Assembly: GCF_001424105.1 (NCBI RefSeq)
Contig: NZ_LMQH01000011.1
Span: 1,616,248-1,680,247, forward strand
Reading direction: 5' to 3'
DNA from: Chryseobacterium sp. Leaf394
Lineage (GTDB): Bacteria > Bacteroidota > Bacteroidia > Flavobacteriales > Weeksellaceae
Length of the DNA stretch: 64,000 bases
Positions 18,666-26,864 of the stretch are shown in pieces (the first letter of the stretch is position 1; each line of letters opens with the position of its first letter). The position numbers were made by a program, and so were the translations under genes. The notes beneath the pieces are model-generated. The model was not told where the DNA came from and did not search any database. It was given only the letters and a program-made list of their open reading frames with translations.

Positions 18666-19514
18666 ATGAAGTTCAAGATTTTAATGTTTTTATTTATAAT
18701 AATTTTTTCTGATGCTTATTCGCAACGGAAAGATACTGTATTTATAATTCTTCAGGATTCATTCTTTTCCCACAGTATAAATGATACTTTGGTAATTGAT
18801 AAAAGATTGGGATGGATCGATAAAAAAAACATTGGAAAAATCTATTATCCAAATCTGGAAAATCTGCGTTGCCTCACAGGAGCAATTACAGATACAATTG
18901 TTATGGGAAAAGATATCGAAAGCGGTAAGTATATGATATCAAAGTCTATTTATCCTACACATATCGAGTCTGAAAAAGAAAACCTTCGAAATTACTTAAA
19001 GGTTGTTGACAGTTGCGATAATTTATATAAGACAGACGAATATCTAACAGATAAAACAGGTAGAATCTACATTGATTTTAATAAAGAAAGCCTTAGTAAA
19101 ACAAAAATGTACAAATGCTATCATCAGAACCTGGCGAAAAGAAACATCAATTTATCACCCTACAGCTTTTGGCGAAACGATTCCATGTCAGACAAAACTA
19201 TTGTTATGGACAGTGTGAAAACTAAAAATAAAATTACAGTCATTAAATCAGATGCAAGGATTTATAAAACACTTTCAGAAATTGAGAAAATTTGTAATTC
19301 AAAAGATCAGAGTCAAATAAAATGTTTCAGACTCTCTTCCGGAATCTATCCAAATATTGGACTTTCAGATTTTGAAAAACTGAATATGAGAAATTATGAA
19401 ATTTACATCAATGAATCATTTGTTCCGGGGCATTTTCCTAAAAACAGTGATGGAGAGGAAAAGATTATGTTAAATCAGTACCATTTCAGAGAAAATTATA
19501 ATCAGTACAGATAA
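18666..19514 (+). CDS. exported protein of unknown function
   Basis: 282 residues with a signal peptide (MKFKILMFLFIIIFSDAYSQ). The mature part is hydrophilic and Lys/Asp-rich with scattered cysteines at about residues 62, 118, 146, 203 and 211. I recognise no domain. The codon use looks more AT-rich than the protease before it. It is close enough to that gene to be cotranscribed, but nothing else ties their roles. Confidence 0.65.
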   Translation: MKFKILMFLFIIIFSDAYSQRKDTVFIILQDSFFSHSINDTLVIDKRLGWIDKKNIGKIYYPNLENLRCLTGAITDTIVMGKDIESGKYMISKSIYPTHIESEKENLRNYLKVVDSCDNLYKTDEYLTDKTGRIYIDFNKESLSKTKMYKCYHQNLAKRNINLSPYSFWRNDSMSDKTIVMDSVKTKNKITVIKSDARIYKTLSEIEKICNSKDQSQIKCFRLSSGIYPNIGLSDFEKLNMRNYEIYINESFVPGHFPKNSDGEEKIMLNQYHFRENYNQYR

Positions 19515-19685
19515 AATTATTCTGAATCCCTTTAAATCAATTGATAGTTCGCCACCCAATCCGTATCAAAATAAATCCACCTATTTTGTACATGAAAGTT
19601 CCAGATAAAAAACCAACAGCCGGACAAATTTAATTCCTGACATTCAGACAAAAATTTTAACATTATTTTTAATGTAAAAGAGAGT

Positions 19686-20042
19686 TTAAACTCCTTCCCC
19701 AAACGTCAGCAGATTAGAATCAGGATCCAGAAGCGAAAATTCTCTTTGCCCCCAAGGTTTTGTCTGCAAATTTCCGTTAGGATGAATTTCTACATGATCA
19801 TCTAACAGAGACTGGTAAAATGTATCAATATCAGACACTCTGATGTAAATCATGCCGTAATTTCCCTTTGGATCAATATCTACATAAAGAAAGAAGTGAA
19901 TTTCAATCTGATCTTTCTTCAACATTAAATAATCAGGAAAATCATCAGATCCCAACTGTTCAAAACCCAATTTATCAATATAATATTTTTTAGTTTCGGC
20001 TTTATTGCGCATCGGAAGTTTTGGGTGAATCTGTGTGAGCAT
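19686..20042 (-). CDS. VOC-superfamily (glyoxalase/bleomycin-resistance-like) protein
   Basis: 118 residues forming one vicinal-oxygen-chelate unit: PMRNKAETKKYYIDKLGFE at the N-terminus, then DQIEIHFFLY, IYIRVSDIDTFY and a C-terminal PWGQREFSLLDPDSNLLTFGE, with the metal-ligand type His and Glu. Proteins of this size with the 'bleomycin resistance' pattern bind small toxic molecules or isomerise them; the function cannot be fixed. It is the last gene of the AraC-SDR operon, 11 bases after the regulator. Confidence 0.82.
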   Translation of the reverse strand: MLTQIHPKLPMRNKAETKKYYIDKLGFEQLGSDDFPDYLMLKKDQIEIHFFLYVDIDPKGNYGMIYIRVSDIDTFYQSLLDDHVEIHPNGNLQTKPWGQREFSLLDPDSNLLTFGEGV

Positions 20043-20053
20043 AATTTTTAAAT

Positions 20054-20974
20054 TTAATTAAATGAAGTTCGGAATTCTAAAGGTGTCTGACTGGTTTTAC
20101 TTTTAAACAGTTTGCTGAAAGACTGCGGATGTTCAAATCCCATTTCAAAAGCAATCTCACTCACCGACAGTTGTGTTGTAGAAAGCCTTTCCTTTGCCTT
20201 ATCAATCAGTTTCTGATGGATATGTTGCTGTGTGCTTTGTCCTGTAAGAGATTTTAAAAGACTTCCGAGATAGTTCGGTGACATATTGAGTGATTCTGCA
20301 ATTTCCTGCGCGGTTGGAAGCCCGTTTTCCAATAGTTTTCCGCTGTTGAAATAGGTTTCTATTTCATCTTCAAAGCGTTCCAGGATCTGGTGATTTCCTT
20401 TTTTGCGGGTGATAAACTGTCTTTTATAAAATCTTTCGAAATAATTCAGCATCACCTCGATCTGAGAAACAATAATATTTTGCGTAAAATCGTCGATATT
20501 GCTGTGATATTCCCGCTGAATATTTTTGAAAATGTTTAAAATAATTTCCTCCTCTTTTTCAGAAACAAAAAGTGCTTCATTTACGGCATATCCGAAGAAT
20601 TCATAGTCTTTAATTTTTCTGGCTAAAGAAGTATTCCAAAGGAAATCGGGGTGCAGACACATAATGATTCCCGTGGGTTTCTCTTCATTTTTTGCAGGAA
20701 CTTTGATCTCAACAATCTGTCCCGGAGAAACCATAGAGGCAATTCCTGAATCAAAATCGTACTGCTGCTGACCATACCTGAATTTCCCTGAGAGATCTCG
20801 TTTAAGACCAATACAGTAAAAATGCTGCAGCCAGGTAATGCTTTTTTCATCAGTCTGATAAGTAACATCAGTGTAATCAAACACGCTGATCAGAGGATGC
20901 TCAGGCTTTGGCAGACCACCAATTTCATGGAATTCTGCAATGGTATTTAAAGTAAGTATTTTCTTATTTTTCAT
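20054..20974 (-). CDS. AraC-family transcriptional regulator
   Basis: 306 residues: an N-terminal cupin-like sensor (about 20-160) and a C-terminal double helix-turn-helix (about 205-300) with LNMSPNYLGSLLKSLTGQS and the signature SVSEIAFEMGFEHPQSFSKLFK. It lies between an SDR gene 67 bases upstream and a VOC gene 11 bases downstream, all leftward, so it probably controls this set. Confidence 0.9.
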   Translation of the reverse strand: MKNKKILTLNTIAEFHEIGGLPKPEHPLISVFDYTDVTYQTDEKSITWLQHFYCIGLKRDLSGKFRYGQQQYDFDSGIASMVSPGQIVEIKVPAKNEEKPTGIIMCLHPDFLWNTSLARKIKDYEFFGYAVNEALFVSEKEEEIILNIFKNIQREYHSNIDDFTQNIIVSQIEVMLNYFERFYKRQFITRKKGNHQILERFEDEIETYFNSGKLLENGLPTAQEIAESLNMSPNYLGSLLKSLTGQSTQQHIHQKLIDKAKERLSTTQLSVSEIAFEMGFEHPQSFSKLFKSKTSQTPLEFRTSFN

Positions 20975-21041
20975 AATAAAATAATATCAAAGATAGAGCA
21001 AATCTTCTCAGACTGCTCTATCTTTTGGTTTAAATTAAGCT

Positions 21042-21878
21042 TTAAAAATCAGTAGAATTACTTAAATCCAAATTAGAATTAATATCTGCATCCAGCATAT
21101 TCATTTTTTCTTTGGCTAAACCTACAGCGTCAGTTCCCATTACAAAATGAACAGGTGGTTTCTGCATTTCGGCCAGTTGAATGAAAGCAGAAGCTGCTTT
21201 ATCAGGATCTCCAGGCTGATTTCCATTAATTTCTTCTTTGTGTTTTGCCTCCACAGTTCTTGCCGCCGTATATTCCAAAATTGGATTTTCAGGTGTTGTC
21301 ATCGACCCCGAATCAAGGAAATTTGTTCTGAAATAACCGGGATAGACAACGGTTGCATTGATCCCGAATTCTGCAACTTCATACGCAAGAGATTCAGTGA
21401 AACCGGCCACTGCAAATTTCGTTGCGCAATACACGCCCCACCCCGGAAAAGCTCCTGTAATTCCACCAATAGATGCAACGTTGATAATGTAACCTGAATT
21501 CTGATTTCTCAGGAAAGGCATTGCCTGACGGATTACATTCAGCGAACCGAAAACGTTGGTGTCAAAATTTTTACGGCTTTCTTCATCTGTTAATTCTTCC
21601 AGAGTTCCGAGCTGTCCGTATCCGGCGTTGTTGACGATAACGTCTACCCTTCCAAATTTCTCAACCGTTTCTGTTAATGCTTTTTTCACATTTTTTTCAT
21701 CCAAAAGATCCATTTCCAAAGGAAGAAACTTTTCTGAGGACTGAATACTGTTTTCAAAACTTTTCAGTGATCTTGACGTTGCGGCTACGCTGTAACCTTC
21801 AGCTAACAGTTTCTGAACCAAAGCCAAACCTAATCCTTTTGAAGCTCCTGTAACGAACCATACTTTTTTTGTGCTCAT
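21042..21878 (-). CDS. short-chain dehydrogenase/reductase
   Basis: 278 residues from the ATG at 21878; the frame is open to 21992 but the family start (STKKVWFVTGASKGLG) is at this ATG. It shows the NAD(P) loop GASKGLG (about 10-16), NNAGYG, the catalytic Ser and YCATK (Tyr-x-x-x-Lys), and PGYFRTNF. It is a classical SDR, oxidising or reducing an unknown alcohol/ketone, in an operon with AraC and VOC genes. Confidence 0.9.
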   Translation of the reverse strand: MSTKKVWFVTGASKGLGLALVQKLLAEGYSVAATSRSLKSFENSIQSSEKFLPLEMDLLDEKNVKKALTETVEKFGRVDVIVNNAGYGQLGTLEELTDEESRKNFDTNVFGSLNVIRQAMPFLRNQNSGYIINVASIGGITGAFPGWGVYCATKFAVAGFTESLAYEVAEFGINATVVYPGYFRTNFLDSGSMTTPENPILEYTAARTVEAKHKEEINGNQPGDPDKAASAFIQLAEMQKPPVHFVMGTDAVGLAKEKMNMLDADINSNLDLSNSTDF

Positions 21879-22047
21879 AATAATTGTATTTGTTGTTAAA
21901 TATTTACAGGACAAAGTTGAGATTATCGGTAAAGAAAAAATAAACCGATTCAACGGATTTTGTAGCCAAAATAATGCTGAAACTATATCCATTCAGAAAG
22001 AAATAAAATCTGCGGAATTTTATATATTCGTATGCAAAACATATTCG

Positions 22048-22761
22048 ATGAAATATCTTTATTTTGATTTTAAATTATTTTTAATTCTCGCCTTCACGTT
22101 TATCATCATGACTGTGGCAGGAACTTTAAGTCATGAACTGGGACATTACGCTGTTGCAGAATATTTGGGATATGATGCAAGGATAGATTATCAAAGTATG
22201 CACACCGAAAATGATGTCAGGAGAAAATACCTTGATTCTACTTTTGAAAAATACTCTTTCGAAATTAAAAATAATCTGAGTTTTCCCGGGAAACAAAATT
22301 ATGATACCAAAAGAAAAGAATACAGAAGTGACAGAATAAAAATCCTCGCAGGCGGACCTCTTCAAACTATGATTACCGGAACTATAGGATTTGTACTGCT
22401 GTTAGCATATAGAAAAAAAATTTTTTCTGTGAATAAAACAACTGTTACAGGTTGGCTTCTGGTGTTTTGCTCACTGTTTTGGTTGAGACAAACTGCTAAC
22501 TCTTTTATGTGGACTGCTGGCTACATTTTTACAGGTGAAAAATCCATGAGAGCTGATGAGTTGCGACTTGCGAGGTATTTAGATTTTAATATCTGGACAA
22601 TTCACAGCATTACCGGAATTCTTGGTCTGATCGTGTTGTTTACCATTCTCAGTCTGTTTCCTAAAAATCAGGTTTTAACTTTTATTTCGGCAGGTTTAGT
22701 GGGAGGTATTTTGGGATTTTATTTATGGCTTATGAAATTTGGACAATACATTTTACCTTAA
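22048..22761 (+). CDS. small M50-like membrane metalloprotease homologue
   Basis: 237 residues from the ATG at 22048. The frame is open from 21871 but the extra N-terminus overlaps the divergent SDR gene and does not look like protein. A first membrane helix leads into SHELGH (H29, E30, H33), the zinc motif of site-2-type M50 peptidases, followed by a soluble segment, KILAGGPLQT and about four more membrane helices. I do not see the second NPDG-type metal motif, so activity is uncertain. No neighbouring substrate or anti-sigma gene. Confidence 0.65.
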   Translation: MKYLYFDFKLFLILAFTFIIMTVAGTLSHELGHYAVAEYLGYDARIDYQSMHTENDVRRKYLDSTFEKYSFEIKNNLSFPGKQNYDTKRKEYRSDRIKILAGGPLQTMITGTIGFVLLLAYRKKIFSVNKTTVTGWLLVFCSLFWLRQTANSFMWTAGYIFTGEKSMRADELRLARYLDFNIWTIHSITGILGLIVLFTILSLFPKNQVLTFISAGLVGGILGFYLWLMKFGQYILP

Positions 22762-22805
22762 AAAAATTAAACAGTCTGAAAATTTCAGAAATATTTCGCA
22801 TTAAT

Positions 22806-22849
22806 TCGGTATAGGATCGCTATATCATCGGTATATGATCGCTATATGC
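22806..22849. repeat. two tandem 22-base units
   Basis: 22806-22827 (TCGGTATAGGATCGCTATAT then CA) is followed at once by 22828-22849 (TCGGTATATGATCGCTATAT then GC); only three positions differ. The junction ATATCAT-CGGT-ATATGAT can also fold back. It lies in the gap between two converging genes of unknown role. Confidence 0.7.
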
Positions 22850-22970
22850 TTATCAAAGCTCAAAAAAATGTCGGAAAAAAATTAAACAGTGTTGTAGTAT
22901 TGTTTTGCGTAATCAACCTCGTCAAGGTTATTTTCATATTGATTCTTTACCTCGCCAATATAAGAAATTA

Positions 22971-23774
22971 TTACAAGTTCTCTTCTTTCACAGTTTTTCT
23001 TTTTCGCAAAAACATCCCATAAAAAAATGTTATAAGAGGCAAAATTATCGATGGGATTGTATATTTTGGCTCGTCTGCTAAATATTGAAAATATCCCCCA
23101 AAAGTATTTTTGACAGACACATTCACATCGACATCAAACTGCTGTTCAAAAAGCACTTCGTCATTATCTACTGACTGAAAAATAAAAATTAGTGGTGATT
23201 TGGAAGTATAGTTTTTTGCTTTAATATTCCATTTCCAAAAAATCTCATCATCATTTTCATCTATAGCCTTTATAATTCCGTCGTCTGAATCTATAATTTT
23301 AAAAACTTCATCATCATATTTTAATGACACCTTGATTTTATTTGTCGAAAATTTTGTTTTTGCATATTTGATATCACTCTCTAAAATTTTTTGATTATTT
23401 AATTTTTGTACCTGTTTGATTAAGCGTTTCTTAACTAAAGCAATTTCTTTTAAACTGACCATTGCAAACACGGTGTAAGTTTGATTTTTTGTCATTTCCT
23501 GCGGAGCATATACTGCTGTGTTTGTTCTAATATCATTTAGTAAAGATATTTTGTTCTCAATACTTTTATTGGTAATTAAAGAATCAGTATTCATTGCTAA
23601 TGTATCCAGACTTGTCTGAGATGAATCTATTCCACTACTATCTGCAGAGTCTGCTAAAGATTCCACAGAATCATAAGACATGGTTGCAGAATCACCATTT
23701 TTGCATTCTGTGACCGCTAAAATAATTAGAACTATAAAAAGCGCTTTACGGATCAAGGCAATTAAAGTTTTCAT
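22971..23774 (-). CDS. membrane-anchored protein of unknown function
   Basis: 267 residues. An N-terminal hydrophobic segment (about 6-22) ends near a cysteine (VTEC), but the residue before it is Glu, so it is a poor lipobox. Residues 30-75 are rich in Ser and Asp. A central region (about 95-220) looks like a soluble beta domain, and a C-terminal membrane helix (IPSIILPLITFFYGMFL) ends in Arg/Lys. I recognise no family. A different frame stays open past the stop for about 30 more codons (see findings). Confidence 0.6.
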   Translation of the reverse strand: MKTLIALIRKALFIVLIILAVTECKNGDSATMSYDSVESLADSADSSGIDSSQTSLDTLAMNTDSLITNKSIENKISLLNDIRTNTAVYAPQEMTKNQTYTVFAMVSLKEIALVKKRLIKQVQKLNNQKILESDIKYAKTKFSTNKIKVSLKYDDEVFKIIDSDDGIIKAIDENDDEIFWKWNIKAKNYTSKSPLIFIFQSVDNDEVLFEQQFDVDVNVSVKNTFGGYFQYLADEPKYTIPSIILPLITFFYGMFLRKRKTVKEENL

Positions 23775-23969
23775 AAATATTAGTTTTTGAGGTATTTATC
23801 AAATTTACATAGTTTTAAACCTCCAGACAATCGTCATTTTGTGGTATTTTGAAATAAAAAAACCCTTCAAGATTAATTGAAAAGTTTTTTACATAATAGT
23901 ATCTGTCTGTGGTAAGTATACTATGAATTTCCTGCAAATACAGATTTAAAATTTAGATACGTTCCGATC

Positions 23970-24560
23970 TTAATCCGTAATAAAATTCTTCCTTGCCAGT
24001 TCCTTTCTCACACGGCTCAGACTTTCGGGGGTGATGCCAAGATATGATGCGATCATCCACTGCGGAACTCTCAACATCAGATCCGGATACATTTTTGTGA
24101 ATTTCATATAACGTTCTTCAGCGGTTTCGCCCAAAAGAGAATTGATTCTGTCCTGCAGACTTTTTACATGCTTCTGTATGATGAGATCGTTTCTTTCAAT
24201 GCTGTTGGGGAACTCTTCCAAAAGCTTGCTGAAAAAGTCAGGATTTAAAAATAAAACTTCAGAATCTTCTACCGCTTCAATAAAATACCTTGATTTTTCA
24301 TTGAAATAAAGACTGCTTCTGTCTCCGATAAGCCAGTTCTCCGGAGCAAACTGTATGATGTGCTCTTTGCCGTTTTTATCGATGGAAAACATTCTCAGCA
24401 AACCTTTTTCTACAAAAAAAGTATTGCGGCAAACTTCACCTTCCTGCAATAAAAATTCGTGCTTACCTACTTTTCTGGATTCGTACTGAATGCTGCAGAG
24501 ATTCACTTTCTCGGCAGGTACTTCGAATACATTGGCTAAATAATTCTGTATATTGCTCAT
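23970..24560 (-). CDS. Crp/Fnr-family transcriptional regulator
   Basis: 196 residues: a cyclic-nucleotide-binding type beta-roll (about 20-120, with FLLQEGEVCRNTFFVEKG) and a C-terminal part with PQWMIASYLGITPESLSRVRKEL, a helix-turn-helix. Flavobacterial proteins of this size often regulate without binding cAMP; no [Fe-S] cysteine cluster is evident. Its start overlaps the stop of ytxJ by four bases, so it is the last gene of the YfiT operon and may control it. Confidence 0.85.
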   Translation of the reverse strand: MSNIQNYLANVFEVPAEKVNLCSIQYESRKVGKHEFLLQEGEVCRNTFFVEKGLLRMFSIDKNGKEHIIQFAPENWLIGDRSSLYFNEKSRYFIEAVEDSEVLFLNPDFFSKLLEEFPNSIERNDLIIQKHVKSLQDRINSLLGETAEERYMKFTKMYPDLMLRVPQWMIASYLGITPESLSRVRKELARKNFITD

Positions 24561-24943
24561 GCTGTGATTTGGCTTATGGAAATATCCTGGTGTGAAGCTG
24601 AATTTTTTACTGTACCGTTCTGTAATACGAGGAGCTGAGGACTTTCATGTCTTACTCCCAAATCTTCTGCAATTTTATTGGAAACAGCACGGTGGGCAAT
24701 CAGGTCTAAAAAATACAATTCGGCATCCAAATTTGTGTTTTCACGAAGTTCAGCTTCAAAATTTTTCAGCACAGTTTTGCTGATGAAACACCTTGTGGAA
24801 TGTTTAAAAATGGCAACTGTTTTGTTTTGTGAAACTTCAATTGCTTTCTCTAAATCACTTTCGCTTTCAATTAATTTCCATAAAGGCAAACTGCTGTCGT
24901 TATCCTCTTTTTTATCGCCGAATATTTTACCGAATAAACTCAT
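24557..24943 (-). CDS. ytxJ: bacillithiol-system redox protein YtxJ (monothiol bacilliredoxin-like)
   Basis: 128 residues with a thioredoxin-like fold and the motif IFKHSTRCFISK, in which a single cysteine (C52) takes the place of the usual CxxC. The family (DUF2847) is associated with bacillithiol and thought to remove it from protein thiols. It overlaps its neighbours by four bases on each side, in an operon that also carries a YfiT-type thiol transferase. Confidence 0.85.
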   Translation of the reverse strand: MSLFGKIFGDKKEDNDSSLPLWKLIESESDLEKAIEVSQNKTVAIFKHSTRCFISKTVLKNFEAELRENTNLDAELYFLDLIAHRAVSNKIAEDLGVRHESPQLLVLQNGTVKNSASHQDISISQITA

Positions 24944-25401
24944 ACACTAAATTGTTTTAAATGATGATTAAGATGTTTGTACTCCAGAAATCCCCAGTTT
25001 TCATCGGTCATTTTTCCAAATAACTCATGCTTTGAAAGCATTTTCCGGTGGCGCCTGAATTCTTCATACTCATCAAGCGTCTTCAGAAGCTCTCTTTTTG
25101 AAACATCAAAATCACAGTCAAAATTAATGATTAGTTTTTTAAAAGTAGGCATATTCGGTGGAATTCCGTTGTTGAAGGTTTTCATTTCGTATTTTGTAAG
25201 AATTCCTACCCAGCGAAAAAGGAAAAATGTTTTGGGAAGCACTGTTCTTTTCATCGGAACTTTAAGCACCTGACTGCAGTGCGTAAGCATCTGGGCAGCG
25301 GTCATCCTGCCCCATTTTCGTTCAGCGTCTGGTTTTAAAATTGAAATCCTCTGTTTAATCTCCAGAAAATCTTCCTGATTGTGCAGACTTTTTCTTACCA
25401 C
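24940..25401 (-). CDS. DUF1569 (DinB-like) protein
   Basis: 153 residues if translation begins at the GTG at 25399-25401, whose MVRKSLHNQEDFLEIKQRI start matches the usual family beginning; this overlaps the end of yfiT by seven bases. The frame is open further to an ATG at 25473, but that would lie wholly inside yfiT. The conserved WGRMTAAQMLTHCSQ block holds a possible metal-binding histidine; HLNHHL is near the C-terminus. DinB-type four-helix proteins often act as thiol-dependent transferases; its function is not known. Confidence 0.75.
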   Translation of the reverse strand: MVRKSLHNQEDFLEIKQRISILKPDAERKWGRMTAAQMLTHCSQVLKVPMKRTVLPKTFFLFRWVGILTKYEMKTFNNGIPPNMPTFKKLIINFDCDFDVSKRELLKTLDEYEEFRRHRKMLSKHELFGKMTDENWGFLEYKHLNHHLKQFSV

Positions 25402-25931
25402 CCTTCTGTGTTTTTCAGATTTTCTATATGTGCAAAATGATGGTGGCAATGCCATGAATACATAGCCAGACAAATTCTCAAATTGTAATTCCTGCCCTGT
25501 TCAGGATGATGAAAAGTACGTTCAAACTGTCTGTTGGTGAGAGATCTCAAAAGATGATACCATCGCTGATGTATTCCTTTCAGCATTCTCATCGCCGGTT
25601 TGATGCTTAGTGATGCGCTGTCCTGAAGTTCTGCCCATTTGGCTTCGTGATACGTTTTGATCACAGGATTTTCTTCCGTTAAAGCAAGTTTAAATCTTAT
25701 GAAAGCGTTGGCATGGCTGTCGGCAAGGTGATTGACCAGCTGTCGCACAGTCCAGCCTTTTTCACGGTATGGTGTATCGAGCTGCTCATCAGAGAAATCC
25801 TCAATCAGAGTTTTCAGTTTTGACGGAAAATTTTTGATTATTTTGATGTGTTCTTCCAGTTGGGTATCCGGAATTTCTTCAGGCTCATCAAATTGTCCGA
25901 TTGGGAATCTTTTTAATTCAGGAATGCTCAT
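25395..25931 (-). CDS. yfiT: YfiT/BstA-type putative metal-dependent bacillithiol transferase
   Basis: 178 residues of the DinB/YfiT superfamily. GWTVRQLVNHLADSHAN (H68, H73) and the C-terminal WHCHHHFAHI (H164, H168) supply the histidine metal site. The N-terminus FPIGQFDEPEEIPD is typical of YfiT proteins. Bacillus YfiT/BstA conjugates bacillithiol to electrophiles. It is the first gene of a four-gene operon with DUF1569, ytxJ and a Crp-family regulator. Confidence 0.87.
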   Translation of the reverse strand: MSIPELKRFPIGQFDEPEEIPDTQLEEHIKIIKNFPSKLKTLIEDFSDEQLDTPYREKGWTVRQLVNHLADSHANAFIRFKLALTEENPVIKTYHEAKWAELQDSASLSIKPAMRMLKGIHQRWYHLLRSLTNRQFERTFHHPEQGRNYNLRICLAMYSWHCHHHFAHIENLKNTEGW

Positions 25932-26220
25932 GTGTTCGGTAATTTCAGTTTTTACAGTTTGAATTTGAATTCTGTGCTGTCATGTTTAAAAGCATCAGCC
26001 TTCTATTTTTATTTGAATAATTGACGAGTAGTACGACTCCGGTCAAAGTACAGTTTTAAAATTTCAGTGTACAGTGTCTATTTGTCCGATAAATATTATT
26101 TGGATAAATTTTTGAGTTTAGTCTGCTGTAAATTTATCAAAAATAAGAGGAGCTTTACAATGAATTTTGCAGTATTTTTATGCTTAAATATTAAATCTCC
26201 CATTTAAAAAATTATTAAAT

Positions 26221-26826
26221 ATGAAAAAAGCTCTGATCGTTGTAGATGTACAGAATGATTTCTGCGAAGGCGGCTCTCTTGCGGTTCCGAATGCCGGTGA
26301 AATTATTCCTTATATCAATTTGCTTATGGAGGAAAATCAGTATGACCAGATTGTTTTTACTCAGGATTTTCATCCGGCAAATCACAAAAGTTTTGCGTCG
26401 AACAACAACAGAAAAGTGGGTGAAAGCATTATCCTGAACAGTGTTCCTCAGTTCATGTGGCCGGATCACTGCGTCCAGGGAACTCAAGGTGCAGAATTTC
26501 ACCCTAAATTAAATATCGAAAAAGCCACGCACACCGTTCAGAAAGGTACCAATTCTGAGATCGACAGCTACAGCGGTTTTCAGGACAACAATCACTTTAT
26601 GAAAACGGGACTCGATGATTTCCTGAAATATCACGACATAAAACTGGTTGAAATTGTTGGACTTGCTTTAGATTACTGTGTGAAATTTACTGCAATGGAT
26701 GCTGTTGCCAACGGATACGTTACCTGCGTTCATTTTAACGGTACCCGAGCCGTGAATGTAAGACCGGACAACGGTAAAGATGCAATCTACGAACTGCTCC
26801 AGAAAGGCGTGACCATTTTAGGTTAA
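26221..26826 (+). CDS. pncA: nicotinamidase
   Basis: 201 residues. The isochorismatase-fold triad is D9 (VVDVQNDF), K108 and C153 (GLALDYCVKFTA), with the metal site D49/H51 in QDFHPANH. It hydrolyses nicotinamide to nicotinate for NAD recycling, complementing PnuC at 7107. It stands alone, 290 bases from the divergent yfiT operon, and ends in a terminator shared with the next gene. Confidence 0.93.
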   Translation: MKKALIVVDVQNDFCEGGSLAVPNAGEIIPYINLLMEENQYDQIVFTQDFHPANHKSFASNNNRKVGESIILNSVPQFMWPDHCVQGTQGAEFHPKLNIEKATHTVQKGTNSEIDSYSGFQDNNHFMKTGLDDFLKYHDIKLVEIVGLALDYCVKFTAMDAVANGYVTCVHFNGTRAVNVRPDNGKDAIYELLQKGVTILG

Positions 26827-26830
26827 AATA

Positions 26831-26860
26831 AAAAAAAATCTCCACTTCGGAGATTTTTTT
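26831..26860. terminator. bidirectional terminator between pncA and the second sugar dehydrogenase
   Basis: AAAAAAATCTCC and GGAGATTTTTTT flank a five-base loop (ACTTC), with A and T runs on both sides. Confidence 0.85.
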
Positions 26861-26864
26861 TGGT

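Noticed and set aside
19515..19685. Minus-strand frame giving a short WIYFDTDWVANYQ-type stretch.
   Set aside because: Only about 20 residues could be read with no start or partner; too little to call a gene remnant.
21871..22047. Extended N-terminus of the M50-like gene.
   Set aside because: It overlaps the start of the divergent SDR gene and lacks a membrane start; the ATG at 22048 begins the conserved part.
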